Part shown: positions 16,649 to 26,469 of the stretch, one piece after another | How positions within the stretch are numbered: the stretch's first letter is position 1 | How the letters are laid out: each line of letters opens with the position of its first letter | Source: Bacillus sp. FJAT-18017 | GTDB taxonomy: Bacteria > Bacillota > Bacilli > Bacillales > Cytobacillaceae | DNA: 64,000 nt | Assembly: GCF_001278805.1 (NCBI RefSeq) | Contig: NZ_CP012602.1 | Location: 1,343,001-1,407,000, forward strand | Direction: 5' to 3' | Notes under the pieces: model-generated | What the model was told of the DNA's origin: nothing | What the model saw: only the letters and a program-made list of their open reading frames with translations | The model's database searches: none | Position numbers and translations under genes: made by a program

Positions 16649-18349
16649 ATGAAAAAGAACAAAAATTATTTTTTAGTCGCAGCTTTAGCTTTTTTACTGG
16701 CGATCTTTGTAAATGGCGGCACTGCATCTGCGGCGTCTGGGGATTTAGGTACTCCTTACAGTTCTAACGATTATTCAAAAATAACATTCCAGGAATCAGC
16801 AACCCAAAAACCAAAGACTTTGTATCTCTGGAAATTTGCAACATACTGGGGAGAAGATGCGAATGCTGAATTAAAAGCAAACAGCTCAAACTATACTGAG
16901 CCAAAAGCGGATGAGCAGTGGCTATTGATGGGATTTGAAGTTGACTATGTTTCTGGAACGGGTGATCTCCGTTTATCTGATTTCATTTCCAGTACCCAGG
17001 ACTTCTACACATCCTCCGGCCAAAAAATCACTCCTCTGGCTGTAGCCGCTTTTAAAGGAGAGTATGCAGGTTATGGAGAGAAGGAAGTCGTTATTAAACC
17101 GGGAAATTACGACGATGTTTGGTACGGAATAAAACTGAAGAAATCAGCAGGGTTTCCCCTGATTAAAATTCCTGCGGGCATTAACAAATCGACAGGGGCA
17201 GTGACTTACAAATGGTTATCGACGGATCCGAATTACTTGGAACCAGTGATTACTTCCAAGGCAACAAGCATTTCGGAAACGAGAATTCAATTGAACTGGA
17301 CCCCTGTGAATGGACAATATCTTGGATATGAAATTTTTAGGTCTACTTCAAAAGAGGGCCCATATAAAAGCATTGGCGCTGTGTCTGGAACAACAATTAC
17401 TGATGGCGGCCTGAATACTGGGACTACCTATTATTACAAAATCAGGACAGTTCTAGATACTGTTATCAATGGGATGCTTTATGGGAACTATAGCCCAGTT
17501 GTTTCTGCAAAACCGGTTCCAGCCGCACCGCAGGATTTTAAAGCGTACAGGTACAGTCCGACGAGTGTAAAAATGAGCTGGAATGCTGTCAATGGAGCAA
17601 GCGGCTATGAAATCCATCGGGCCACGTCTGCGACAGGAACGTATACACATGTCCGAACGACAGAGAACACATCCGCTATCAATACCCAGTTAACAACGGG
17701 AAAACCTTATTACTTTAAAGTAAGGGCATACAAGATGGTCGGTACTGCAAAGGTGTACGGCAACTGGACCGTGGTGAAGAGCGCAACACCAAGCCTGTCC
17801 GTCCCAACCGATTTTAAAGCGTACAGGTATAGCCCGACGAGTGTTAAAATGAGCTGGGGTACTGTATCGGGGGCAACTGGTTACGAAATTCACCGGGCGA
17901 CATCTTATTCAGGGACCTATTCGCATATTAGGACAACCGATAAAACATCCGCAATCAATACCCAGCTGACAACCGGCACAAGGTATTATTTTAAAGTCAG
18001 AGCATACAAGCTGGTCGGTACGAAAAGAGTGTACAGCGGCTGGACAGCTATTAAGAATGCAACACCAAGCCTGTCTGCCCCGACTGATTTTAAAGCATAC
18101 CGATACAGCCCGACAAGCGTAAAAATGAGCTGGGGCGCGGTATCCGGTGCGAATGGCTATGAAATTCACATGGCAACATCCCAGACAGGAACGTATACAC
18201 ATATAAGAACGACAACAAACACCTCGGCCATCAGAACACAGTTGACGACAGGAAAAACGTATTACTTCAAAGTCAGGGCATACAAGCTGGTTGGTACGAA
18301 AAGAGTGTACAGCGGCTGGACAGTCATTAAGAGTGCAAGGCCGTATTAA
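16649..18349 (+). CDS. Secreted fibronectin type III repeat protein
   Basis: A 566-residue protein with a clear signal peptide (MKKNKNYFL, cleavage near ASAAS). Residues about 35-195 form a beta-rich domain like the DUF4352 group of secreted Bacillus proteins. Four FN3 domains follow: a divergent one at about 200-290 and three near-identical ones, each opening with DFKAYRYSPTSVKMSW and containing YYFKVRAYK. There is no wall-sorting signal or membrane anchor, so it is probably released or non-covalently attached. GAAAGGAAAGGGG precedes the ATG. Substrate is unknown; the FN3 units may be spacers or binding modules. Confidence 0.82.
   Translation: MKKNKNYFLVAALAFLLAIFVNGGTASAASGDLGTPYSSNDYSKITFQESATQKPKTLYLWKFATYWGEDANAELKANSSNYTEPKADEQWLLMGFEVDYVSGTGDLRLSDFISSTQDFYTSSGQKITPLAVAAFKGEYAGYGEKEVVIKPGNYDDVWYGIKLKKSAGFPLIKIPAGINKSTGAVTYKWLSTDPNYLEPVITSKATSISETRIQLNWTPVNGQYLGYEIFRSTSKEGPYKSIGAVSGTTITDGGLNTGTTYYYKIRTVLDTVINGMLYGNYSPVVSAKPVPAAPQDFKAYRYSPTSVKMSWNAVNGASGYEIHRATSATGTYTHVRTTENTSAINTQLTTGKPYYFKVRAYKMVGTAKVYGNWTVVKSATPSLSVPTDFKAYRYSPTSVKMSWGTVSGATGYEIHRATSYSGTYSHIRTTDKTSAINTQLTTGTRYYFKVRAYKLVGTKRVYSGWTAIKNATPSLSAPTDFKAYRYSPTSVKMSWGAVSGANGYEIHMATSQTGTYTHIRTTTNTSAIRTQLTTGKTYYFKVRAYKLVGTKRVYSGWTVIKSARPY
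17533..18349 (+). repeat. Three ~276-bp direct repeats encoding near-identical FN3 domains
   Basis: The codons for DFKAYRYSPTSVKMSW recur at about 17533, 17810 and 18086, a pitch of roughly 276 bp (92 codons). Identity is high at DNA level, so copy number could change by recombination. Confidence 0.8.
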
Positions 18350-18372
18350 AAGTTTAATTGGGGTTAGTAAGG

Positions 18373-18408
18373 AGATCTGGCTGATGCAGCTGGGTCTTTT
18401 TGCTTTTT
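18373..18408 (+). terminator. Terminator after FN3 protein gene
   Basis: AGATCTGGCTG and CAGCTGGGTCT pair over 11 positions with three G-U pairs around an ATG loop, followed by TTTTTGCTTTTT. Confidence 0.75.
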
Positions 18409-18463
18409 AAAATTGAGCTTTTTATCCTGAATCCTGAAAATTGTGTTGTTCGGGGAGAGTTAC

Positions 18464-18690
18464 CTAGTGCTTTTTTGCTAAAGAAATAGCTACCCTTTAC
18501 TAGTGTCCCGATTACTTTGCTAGTGAAAAGGGGCTAATTTATCTTCTGATAGAAAAATATAACTAGTAGGGCTTGAAGGTTTACTAGTGATCCTTTTCAA
18601 ACTTTTTTACTAAGCTTAGAATAATAATAGTGATTCGTAACTAAGAAATAACTAGAAACAAATTATAAAAATAACTAAAAGCTACTAGTG
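18464..18690. repeat. AT-rich intergenic block enriched in ACTAGT-type palindromes
   Basis: CTAG occurs at 18464, 18500, 18520, 18563, 18584, 18652 and 18684, mostly in the context TACTAGTGA. Several neighbours are about 20-21 or 43 bp apart. No ORF is convincing here. A similar block lies at 33934-34108. Confidence 0.6.
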
Positions 18691-18816
18691 AATTAAAAGC
18701 AGGAGACCAAATCGAAATGTAGAATACTAACAATATCCCGCACCTACCATTACCACACCCTGTAAGCTTCCAAATAAAATCCACATTATCAAAATCCCTT
18801 TAAAGGAGTGGCTAAT

Positions 18817-19432
18817 TTGCCTTCACCGAAACGAATCTGGTTTCCATTTGCGCAGTTCCATATTATGGCTAGAGGCATACGAAGAACATCTCTCTTTCAT
18901 GACGATGAGGACAGAAACATGTATCTTCAAATACTGTTCATGATAAAAAATCGTTACCCCTTTCACCTTCATTCTTTTTGCCTCATGCCAAACCACATCC
19001 ATCTACAAATCGAGACCATTGATCATCCACCATCCAAAATCATGCAAGCGATTCATTCCAGCTATGGCAATGTATTTTAATAGGAAATATCACTATACGG
19101 GTTCCGTTTTTGAAAAACGATATCGGGCGAAACTCATCAAGTCAAGAAGATACGAGCTGGAATTGAGTAGGTACATCCATTTGAACCCGATCAGGGGAGG
19201 CTTGACAGATAACCTGGAGAAATATCTGTGGAGCAGTTTCAGAGCCTATGCCCTCAATGACAAAAACTCATCTGTTACAACAAGTCGACTTTTATCTTAC
19301 TTTCTCTGTCCAAAACAGGACAATTACATCAACTTCGTTTTGTCAGCCAAACCAAATCTACTTAGCAATCATGTAAACCAGCAAAAGCAGCGAAAAATAA
19401 AAGAAATTGAACGAAAATCTACTGGAACATAA
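18817..19432 (+). pseudogene. RAYT-type (Y1/IS200-like) transposase, frameshifted
   Basis: The two halves of a ~204-residue REP-associated tyrosine transposase lie in different frames. The first half has IWFPFAQFHIMARG, the HUH metal motif in MPNHIHLQIE and ends SSYGNVF-stop at 19080. The second continues YFNRKYHYTGSVFEKRY and SRYIHLNPIRGG, the typical RAYT C-terminal region. Removing one G of the GG at 19066-19067 restores SYAMYFNRKY, so a single-base insertion (or sequence error) breaks it. The start is TTG 18817 behind AAAGGAG. No terminal repeats flank it, as expected for single-copy RAYTs. Confidence 0.85.
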
Positions 19433-19638
19433 AAATCGTGACTATACCTTTTGGTAATTTGGTCGTTCCGCTAAGGGCTATTGGGGATTTATTGAAACGC
19501 CAGTAAAAGGAACTATCCAATCAATAAAATGATGAAAGCTTAAAGGATTAATTCTAGCTATTTAGTAGATTTTCTGGGTGTTAAGTACTGCTAAATATCA
19601 AATATATATTTCTGAAAAGTTATATTCTTCCACCTGAA

Positions 19639-19647
19639 TGATATAAT
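19639..19647 (+). promoter_or_regulatory. Extended -10 promoter for the PPC-domain protein
   Basis: TGATATAAT is a perfect extended -10 (TGnTATAAT) located 37 bp before the ATG at 19684. The -35 region at about 19619 is weak, which is usual for extended -10 promoters. Confidence 0.5.
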
Positions 19648-19683
19648 GTTCCTATATACCATTTTGAAATAGAGGGGTCGAAA

Positions 19684-21573
19684 ATGCGAAAAATTTTACT
19701 TTATGTTTTGGCTTTTTTACTGGTTTTTTCAGCTTGGATTAGCCCTGCTGCTGCGGAGGGAGAGACAGGCTTGCCGACAGACTTGGTTAACAAACCTGCC
19801 AAGTTAACAGGAATTGAATTTGAGCCAAACGACGTAATTGACCATGCGAGTTCTATTGCGGTAAAGGATGGAGTTGAAGGCATCCTCCAGGATAAGTACG
19901 ATGCCGATTTTTATAAAATTGACCTGCCTTATTCCGGAACCTTCAGATTTTATTCTGTTCTTGGAAAAGATTTTGATACTCATTACTTATACATGAAGCG
20001 GCATGAGTTGGGCCTGTACGATGCAAGTGGAAACGAGTTGGCAATAAGCAGCAATAAGACTATCTCGGATGACAGAGGCAATCTTTACTATGAATTTATA
20101 GAAGCAAGCCTGGAGAAAGGCTCCTATTATATCGCTGTTAAATCAAGAAATGGTGATGGGCCCGAACTTAAAAATACAGATTACATTCTCTTTAGTGAGG
20201 CAGACTTTGTTTCTGATTTAGAAGTTACCGGAATAACGCCTGACCTTGCATCGCCACAAATAGAGCGAAAGGCCATTACATTCAAGTCTTCCGCAAATAA
20301 ACCTGGACTTCAGTACCAATATTCCATTGATGGAAAAGTTGTCAGGGACTTCAGTACTTCAAATACCTATACATGGACACCGACAACGCCGGGAGATTAC
20401 ATAGTAAAGGTGGCTGTGAGAGATCCAATACATAAAGAAGTGACTGCCGAAAAGGAAATTGCCTATTCAATCAAGGCATATGTTCCTGACTTCACCATTA
20501 CGTCTTTAACACCAAATATTGCTTCACCATATGTGCCGAACAAAATTATCACGTATACTGCGGTTGCCAATAAAACCGGGCTCCAGTATCAGTTTTCAGT
20601 AAACGGTAAGGTTGTTCAGGCCTTTGGTTCAAAAACAACTTATGCCTGGAAACCGACTGCAATCGGCAAGTACACGATTAAAGTTGAAGCACGCCGTTCT
20701 CATTATCCAAATCGGATTATCAGCAAATCGGCTAGCTATGAAATTAAGGATCCGAACGTTTATATTACATCACTGAAGCCCAGCGCGGCTTCCCCATATC
20801 CTGTGAATTCAACAGTTAAATGGACAACTGCAGCCAAGGGAGTACAGCTGGAATATAGCTTTGCAGTTTATAAAAGCGGAACATGGAGAACTGTACAAAG
20901 TTACTCTTCTAAAAACTATTATTCTTGGAAACCGACTTCAGCCGGATCATATCAGGTAAAGGTAACTGTACGCAGCAAGGCGTCAGGAAAAACGGCCTCG
21001 AAGGCTGTTAGCTATACCGTTTTTACACCCGGGTATTTTTCTGCACCGACCTTGAAGGCGAATAAGGGGCTTCTTCAAAAAGAGGATACTGCGTTTACTT
21101 TTACAGCCAACTCATCTGGCAAGTATCTTGAATACAGATTCAGAGTCAATGGTGTTGTTAAAAAGAATTACTCCTCGAGTAAGACGTTCAGTTTTACACC
21201 GACGGCACGAGGAAAATACACAGTGACCGTTGATGTAAAGGTGAGGGGAACTTCTACTGTAAAATCGAAGACACTCACTCTTGATATTCGAGAATCTCCA
21301 AGCTATTACATGATATGGGTTTATGATTATAGTTACGATGTTGGAGCAATTAGGGTTTATAATAGCGGCCGCTTCAACCTTAAAGTTACGAAGTTTGAGG
21401 TTATAGAAAATGGGCGGGTAGTTTACAGTGAAAGTCCAAACTGGACTACGTATGCAGGTTATTATAGTGACTATTATTTTGATCCGGGCAAGCCTCTCTA
21501 TAATATCTCCAACATTAGAGTTACCTATTATTATGATGGAATCAAGTACACTACAAATCTATATGCAAACTAA
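19684..21573 (+). CDS. Secreted protein with PPC-like domain and four beta-sandwich repeats
   Basis: A 629-residue protein with a signal peptide (MRKILLYVLAFLLVF, cleavage near PAAAE). Residues about 50-170 look like a bacterial pre-peptidase C-terminal (PPC) domain: FEPNDVIDHA, DFYKIDLP, GSYYIAV. Four tandem ~95-residue modules follow with the recurring pattern LQYQYSIDGK...YTWTPTTPGDYIVKV, resembling Y_Y_Y/triple-tyrosine-like sandwiches. A Tyr-rich C-terminal domain ends the protein. No catalytic domain and no anchor are seen. Likely extracellular, perhaps adhesive or carbohydrate-binding; this is inferred from architecture only. Confidence 0.78.
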   Translation: MRKILLYVLAFLLVFSAWISPAAAEGETGLPTDLVNKPAKLTGIEFEPNDVIDHASSIAVKDGVEGILQDKYDADFYKIDLPYSGTFRFYSVLGKDFDTHYLYMKRHELGLYDASGNELAISSNKTISDDRGNLYYEFIEASLEKGSYYIAVKSRNGDGPELKNTDYILFSEADFVSDLEVTGITPDLASPQIERKAITFKSSANKPGLQYQYSIDGKVVRDFSTSNTYTWTPTTPGDYIVKVAVRDPIHKEVTAEKEIAYSIKAYVPDFTITSLTPNIASPYVPNKIITYTAVANKTGLQYQFSVNGKVVQAFGSKTTYAWKPTAIGKYTIKVEARRSHYPNRIISKSASYEIKDPNVYITSLKPSAASPYPVNSTVKWTTAAKGVQLEYSFAVYKSGTWRTVQSYSSKNYYSWKPTSAGSYQVKVTVRSKASGKTASKAVSYTVFTPGYFSAPTLKANKGLLQKEDTAFTFTANSSGKYLEYRFRVNGVVKKNYSSSKTFSFTPTARGKYTVTVDVKVRGTSTVKSKTLTLDIRESPSYYMIWVYDYSYDVGAIRVYNSGRFNLKVTKFEVIENGRVVYSESPNWTTYAGYYSDYYFDPGKPLYNISNIRVTYYYDGIKYTTNLYAN

Positions 21574-21626
21574 GTGCTGACAAAGAATTATAGACCTGGC
21601 TATATTGACAGGGAGAGGGGAAAAAT

Positions 21627-24600
21627 GTGAGAAAAAAGAGGAGATTAGTAGCTATCCTGCTGGTGCTGCAATTATTGGTATTACCGCTTACAACGGCTGC
21701 AGAGGAAGGTGATGCAAAGCCGGCAGAGAATCAGCAGACAAGCCAAAGTGTAAGTAAAGATAATGTTAGTCCTTCAATTGGCAATAAGCTAAACTCTGCA
21801 TTAAACACAGTTAGTGGACAAAATCCGAGGAAAATGAAGGAGCAGCAAGATTATACAGACCCATCCAGCTATCCGCTAATAAGCAAAGGAGGCCTTATTG
21901 GAGACCTTACTGATACGTATGGGGGAAGCCAGTATTTTTTCTTTAAGAATTTAGCTGAGTACAGCTCAGACCAAATGGAGCTAACAATTGAGTATTACTC
22001 TGACTATACGTACTCAAAGGACCCGTATTTCTGGATTGAATTTTATACAGAAAGCGAGGGCAACTTAACCTTTGTTGGCAGTGTTGATTATGATACGACT
22101 GGTTCCGACGCGCTTTATTTGTATGCCCAGCTTCCAAAGCCTGTTTTTTCGAATCAGCCTTATCTTTATGCGAGGGCTGGCGTTACTGATACTTATGATG
22201 CAGAGTACTGGGTTGATGTTGCAAACTTTAAAGTTTCCAATCCTTTCTACACTGGCGGTGGAGGCGGCGGTGAAACTGGCGGGGATTCATTGGCCCTGAT
22301 CAGCAACGAATCGTTGAATGCTGAAGTAACCCAGCCAACAGGAACTTTCAGTATCAATAATAATGATTATTCGTTTTCAAAAGAGTTAAAGCAAGGTGCT
22401 TATAAACTTGATTATATTAAGCCCTTTGATCCGGAATCGTCAAAAGGCGGACTCGTCAAGAAAAACTCCCAGTCCATCCTTCCCTCCTATGTAAAAGGCG
22501 ATAGCAAATATTTTTGGACGGCAAATCTTGAGACCGGACAATACAATTCAACTAGGGCCACTCTCGCCTACAGTGGGACGAAAGCGAATATCTGGGTGAA
22601 TGCGTATGACATCAGCGATTCTCAAGCCGAACAGCTTGGCAGGGAGTTTGAATCAAGAATTTATCCTTCCGTTACATCCAATTTTGGGAAAGAATCCGAT
22701 GTGAATGGCGATGGAAAAATTGATATCCTTGCGTATGATATCCAGGATGGTTTTAGCGGAAGCGGCGGTTTTGTGGCAGGATATTTTTATTCAGGTGATT
22801 TGTACAATGATGCCTACTCGAATAAATCGGAAATCTTTTATGTCGATACGTACCCGCTTATGGGGTCCTATTCTGATGATGTAACTGCCGCCTATGAAAC
22901 GCTTGCCCATGAGTTTCAGCATATGGTTAATTTTAATCAGAATGTACTCGTCGAAGGCGGATCAGATATGCCGGTTTGGCTGGATGAAGCCCTTGCGATG
23001 GCAGCCGAGGAAATATATATTGGCAGGGGTCTGACTGACCGATTAGACTATTATAATGCTTCCCAGTCAATTGCCAATGGGCATTCCCTCCTATACTGGG
23101 ACTATGATGGTGATACTCTTGCCAACTATTCGTTTTCTTATCTGTTCGGGCAATATCTGAAAATCCAGACTAACCGTGGCAATGCGATTTTTAAGGAAAT
23201 TCTTACGGATCCAAACAACGATTATAAAGCTGTCGAGAATGCCGTTAAAAAGTATATAAATCCAAGTCTTACATTCGGAAAAGTAATGACAAATTTCCGC
23301 GCTGCTTTGTTGCTGAAAGAGCCTTTTGGCTACTACGGATTTAAGGGTAGCAGCTTCTTTAATTCTCTTAATGTAAGGGCGTATAGCGGAAGCTCAGCAA
23401 ATCTCCGCGGCGGGGGAGCAGTCACTGTCCGTTACGATTCAGCTGAAGGATTTACTGAGCCTGTATCGAAGGGCGCAAATATCACTTACACCTACTTTAA
23501 GGAAGGCGAGAGCAGTGATAACGTCGCTCCCGCCAAACCTTTTGTCTATCCAGTTGGAGATAGTGATACAAAATTAACTGGAGTGGCTGAGCCCAATTCA
23601 GCTGTTTTTGCAAAAGTTGGCGGTACTGAAATTGGCAGGTCCTACGCCGGTACAGACGGCCAATTTACAATTGCAATTGCAAAACAGCGCCCAGGAACAG
23701 CAATTTATGTCTATGCGGAAGATGCAGCAGGGAACATCAGCCAGGCAGCTGTAGTAACTGTCCAGGACAAAACAGCACCGTCCGTTCCAATTGTGAATGA
23801 AGTATCTGATAAGGATGAAGAGGTAACTGGTACAGTGGAAGCAGGCTCAATCATAATAGTCAAGGCAGGCGGAATTGAGATTGGGAGGGCAACCGCCACA
23901 GTGTATGGTACATTCACCGTTAAGATTCCAGTCCAAAAAGCTGGGACTGTTCTTGCCGTGACTGCTTCAGACCGGATTAATAATGTTAGCGAGCCTGTGT
24001 ATATTACGGTAAAAGCACAACCATTTGACCCGATGGTAAATGGTGTGGCCAATGGCGGCTTTTACAATCATGATGTCGTGATAACATTTTTGGGGACGGC
24101 AACTCTAAATGGAAGTGAATTTACAAGCGGAGGAGCTGTAACTGATGAGGGAACCTATAACCTCGTTGTGACAGGAGAGAATGGCAACGCAGACTTGTCA
24201 TTCACTATCGACAAGTCCATTCCTGAGGTTTTCGGGGTGACCACTGGAACAGCATACAATACAGATGTCACGCTTTATTACGCAGACCCAAATCTTGGCT
24301 CTGCAACATTGAACGGGAAGCCGATTGCAAATGCCTCAACAATTAAGACACAGGGCAGCTATGAGCTTATCGTCCGGGATAAAGCGGGTAATAAAAGAAC
24401 GGTAGTCTTTAAGATTGATAAAATTAAACCCGTAGTAACTGGTGTCTCAGTGAATGGGCTTTATAACAAGGATGTTACGGTCAGCTTCAATGAAGGTACA
24501 GCCACTCTTGATGGCATTGCTTTTAACAAAGGGTCGGTTATCTCTAAGGAAGGTCTCCATAAGCTTATCGTGAAGGATGCGGCCGGAAATGTGACTGAAG

Positions 24601-25274
24601 TTTCCTTCATTATTGATAAAACAGGACCCGGGGTAACCGGAGTTGCATACAATAAGTATTACAATAAAGATGTCAGGGCTTATTTTACAGATGGCAATAA
24701 AGTAAAAAGTGCTACTTTGAATGGAACGGCCTATGTAAGTGGTACACTTATCTCTGCAGCCAAAGTTTACACGTTAGTTGTAACCGACATGGCGGGGAAT
24801 GCCACAACAGTTAAGTTCACAATCGACAAGACAGCCCCAAAGGTAACCGGTGTTGCGAACGGAAAATACTACAATAAAGACGTCCGGGTTTATTTTAATG
24901 AAGGTAAAGCTACCTTGAACGGTGCTGCCTTCAAGAGTGGGACTCTCGTTACGATTGCAAAGGCTTATACTCTTGTTGTTACTGATTCCGCCGGCAATAA
25001 AACAACAGTAAAATTTACAATTGACAAGACCAAGCCGGGCGCGCCAAAAGTCAATACAGTTAAAAGCACTCACCGGACCGTAACTGGGACAGCGGAAGCC
25101 TACACTGTTATTACAGTGAAGGCTGGGACAAAGGTGATTGGAACCGCAACTACAGACAAATACGGTAAATTCAAGGTTTCTATCCCCGCACAAAAGCGTA
25201 ATACAACCCTTTATGTGACAGCAAAAGACCGCGCTGGCAACCTTAGCACCGCAACGAAAAAGGTTGTCCAGTAA
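21627..25274 (+). CDS. Secreted M30-like zinc metalloprotease with Ig-like repeats
   Basis: A 1215-residue secreted protein. GTG 21627 is the start (the overlapping ATG runs into TGA). After the signal peptide (cleavage near TTAAE) and a ~200-residue beta-rich region comes a peptidase domain with HEFQH at residues 428-432 and WLDEALAMAAEE downstream, the layout of M30 (hyicolysin-like) metallopeptidases; DVNGDGKIDIL before it resembles a calcium site. The C-terminal half has two 'NSAVFAKVGGTEIG'-type modules, then about five repeats of ~75 residues with YYNKDVRVYF and TIDKT, then one more Ig-like module. No LPXTG. Possibly partnered with the secreted protein just upstream. Confidence 0.82.
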   Translation: MRKKRRLVAILLVLQLLVLPLTTAAEEGDAKPAENQQTSQSVSKDNVSPSIGNKLNSALNTVSGQNPRKMKEQQDYTDPSSYPLISKGGLIGDLTDTYGGSQYFFFKNLAEYSSDQMELTIEYYSDYTYSKDPYFWIEFYTESEGNLTFVGSVDYDTTGSDALYLYAQLPKPVFSNQPYLYARAGVTDTYDAEYWVDVANFKVSNPFYTGGGGGGETGGDSLALISNESLNAEVTQPTGTFSINNNDYSFSKELKQGAYKLDYIKPFDPESSKGGLVKKNSQSILPSYVKGDSKYFWTANLETGQYNSTRATLAYSGTKANIWVNAYDISDSQAEQLGREFESRIYPSVTSNFGKESDVNGDGKIDILAYDIQDGFSGSGGFVAGYFYSGDLYNDAYSNKSEIFYVDTYPLMGSYSDDVTAAYETLAHEFQHMVNFNQNVLVEGGSDMPVWLDEALAMAAEEIYIGRGLTDRLDYYNASQSIANGHSLLYWDYDGDTLANYSFSYLFGQYLKIQTNRGNAIFKEILTDPNNDYKAVENAVKKYINPSLTFGKVMTNFRAALLLKEPFGYYGFKGSSFFNSLNVRAYSGSSANLRGGGAVTVRYDSAEGFTEPVSKGANITYTYFKEGESSDNVAPAKPFVYPVGDSDTKLTGVAEPNSAVFAKVGGTEIGRSYAGTDGQFTIAIAKQRPGTAIYVYAEDAAGNISQAAVVTVQDKTAPSVPIVNEVSDKDEEVTGTVEAGSIIIVKAGGIEIGRATATVYGTFTVKIPVQKAGTVLAVTASDRINNVSEPVYITVKAQPFDPMVNGVANGGFYNHDVVITFLGTATLNGSEFTSGGAVTDEGTYNLVVTGENGNADLSFTIDKSIPEVFGVTTGTAYNTDVTLYYADPNLGSATLNGKPIANASTIKTQGSYELIVRDKAGNKRTVVFKIDKIKPVVTGVSVNGLYNKDVTVSFNEGTATLDGIAFNKGSVISKEGLHKLIVKDAAGNVTEVSFIIDKTGPGVTGVAYNKYYNKDVRAYFTDGNKVKSATLNGTAYVSGTLISAAKVYTLVVTDMAGNATTVKFTIDKTAPKVTGVANGKYYNKDVRVYFNEGKATLNGAAFKSGTLVTIAKAYTLVVTDSAGNKTTVKFTIDKTKPGAPKVNTVKSTHRTVTGTAEAYTVITVKAGTKVIGTATTDKYGKFKVSIPAQKRNTTLYVTAKDRAGNLSTATKKVVQ

Positions 25275-25286
25275 AAATGAAGGTAG

Positions 25287-25322
25287 ATGGTCAATCCGCT
25301 TTACTGGATTGGCCATTTACTT
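25287..25322 (+). terminator. Terminator after metalloprotease gene
   Basis: ATGGTCAATCC pairs with GGATTGGCCAT (one G-U pair) around an 8-base loop. The following T-tract is short, so the call is moderate. Confidence 0.6.
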
Positions 25323-25407
25323 GTAAAAAAAGAGATTAACAAGTCTTTATAGAAATTATAGAAATTTAAAGCTGATTTATTTTGATTCACTAAGGGATGA
25401 TTGGTAC

Positions 25408-26385
25408 ATGATTACAGAGGTGTATGTGCTGGGCCTTTTTTCTTTTGAAAATGAGGACAAGAAAAATATTATTTTTAATTCTGGAGAATTAAAGGACATC
25501 AACGAAAGTATAATGAGGCATTTAAAATATAATATGAAAACCTCAAAGGGCAAATGGGAAACGTATCATCTTGATTGTCAAGACATTATAAAGCTATTTC
25601 CTTTCTCCCTTCAATGCAGCCATGCGGAAATGGGCTATTACCATCATCGGGTTATTTTTAAGTTTATCCTGGAGGGAGATATAGTCCCTAAAATACGGGA
25701 TATCAGAGCAATACTTGAAAAGTATGTGAAAACCACTATAGATAATTCAATAATAAAACCTAATTTAGATGAGGGGTTTATTGATAAAAGCATTTATCAA
25801 TTGCTTATTCTACATGAGGGACTACAGTTTTTTTTGAAAAAGGAAGACCCCATATTTTCAGATGATACAACAACCATGGCATTTGATCTTAATGAACCGA
25901 GGAAATATTGGATGGTTGGGCGAAAATACAATATCCGGATAAGTATTCCTTCAACAATCATTTATACCCGAGCGGGAGTTAGCGACGATTTCCTAAAAGC
26001 AATGACGAATTCCATCTATCATTATTGCCTTTATGAAATTAAGGAAGCGAAAAGCAGGAAAAGGAAGGAGCAGGAAACCAACAAGCTCACAAAGCCAAAA
26101 CTGAAAAATGGAAAGCAAAAGAGACAAGTCGAAATTGATGAAGTATGCATTGAGGAGGAGAAGCTTGTACACCTATGGCAGCACATTCTTGATACGATGG
26201 GTGGACGTACGCTTGATAAGAATCTTGCTAAAGTATCACAGACAAATTATATTCTTGCCTTTGCTGCATTTTTAATTGCTCTTTTCGCATTTGATCTTGA
26301 TAAATTCCAGGATAATGCGGGGCTTATTAAAGGATTTATTAAGGGAGTTTTCCATATGGTGGGCTCATGGTTCAATTTGAGTTAA
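25408..26385 (+). CDS. Unknown protein with C-terminal membrane segment
   Basis: A 325-residue protein I do not recognise. The first ~210 residues are mixed alpha/beta (VYVLGLFSFENEDKKN, HHRVIFKFILEGD) with no signal peptide; residues about 215-250 are very basic (KSRKRKEQETNKLTK); near the end LAFAAFLIALFAF is a predicted transmembrane helix followed by an amphipathic tail (GLIKGFIKGVFHMVGSWF). The layout suggests a cytoplasmic domain tethered by its C-terminus. AAGGGATG precedes the ATG. It lies between the protease and a HAD hydrolase with no clear functional link. A membrane-acting effector role can be imagined but is not supported. Confidence 0.6.
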   Translation: MITEVYVLGLFSFENEDKKNIIFNSGELKDINESIMRHLKYNMKTSKGKWETYHLDCQDIIKLFPFSLQCSHAEMGYYHHRVIFKFILEGDIVPKIRDIRAILEKYVKTTIDNSIIKPNLDEGFIDKSIYQLLILHEGLQFFLKKEDPIFSDDTTTMAFDLNEPRKYWMVGRKYNIRISIPSTIIYTRAGVSDDFLKAMTNSIYHYCLYEIKEAKSRKRKEQETNKLTKPKLKNGKQKRQVEIDEVCIEEEKLVHLWQHILDTMGGRTLDKNLAKVSQTNYILAFAAFLIALFAFDLDKFQDNAGLIKGFIKGVFHMVGSWFNLS

Positions 26386-26469
26386 TTATGGAGAATTGGT
26401 ATCCTGACTATAAGACATACATAAGGAGCAATATAGAGTGAGAAAGAGGCGAGGACAATCGCAAAATTA

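Noticed and set aside
24774..25316. 180-codon minus-strand open frame at the end of the metalloprotease gene
   Set aside because: It is antisense to regular Ig-like repeats and its protein is a Cys-rich shadow with no signal or domain.
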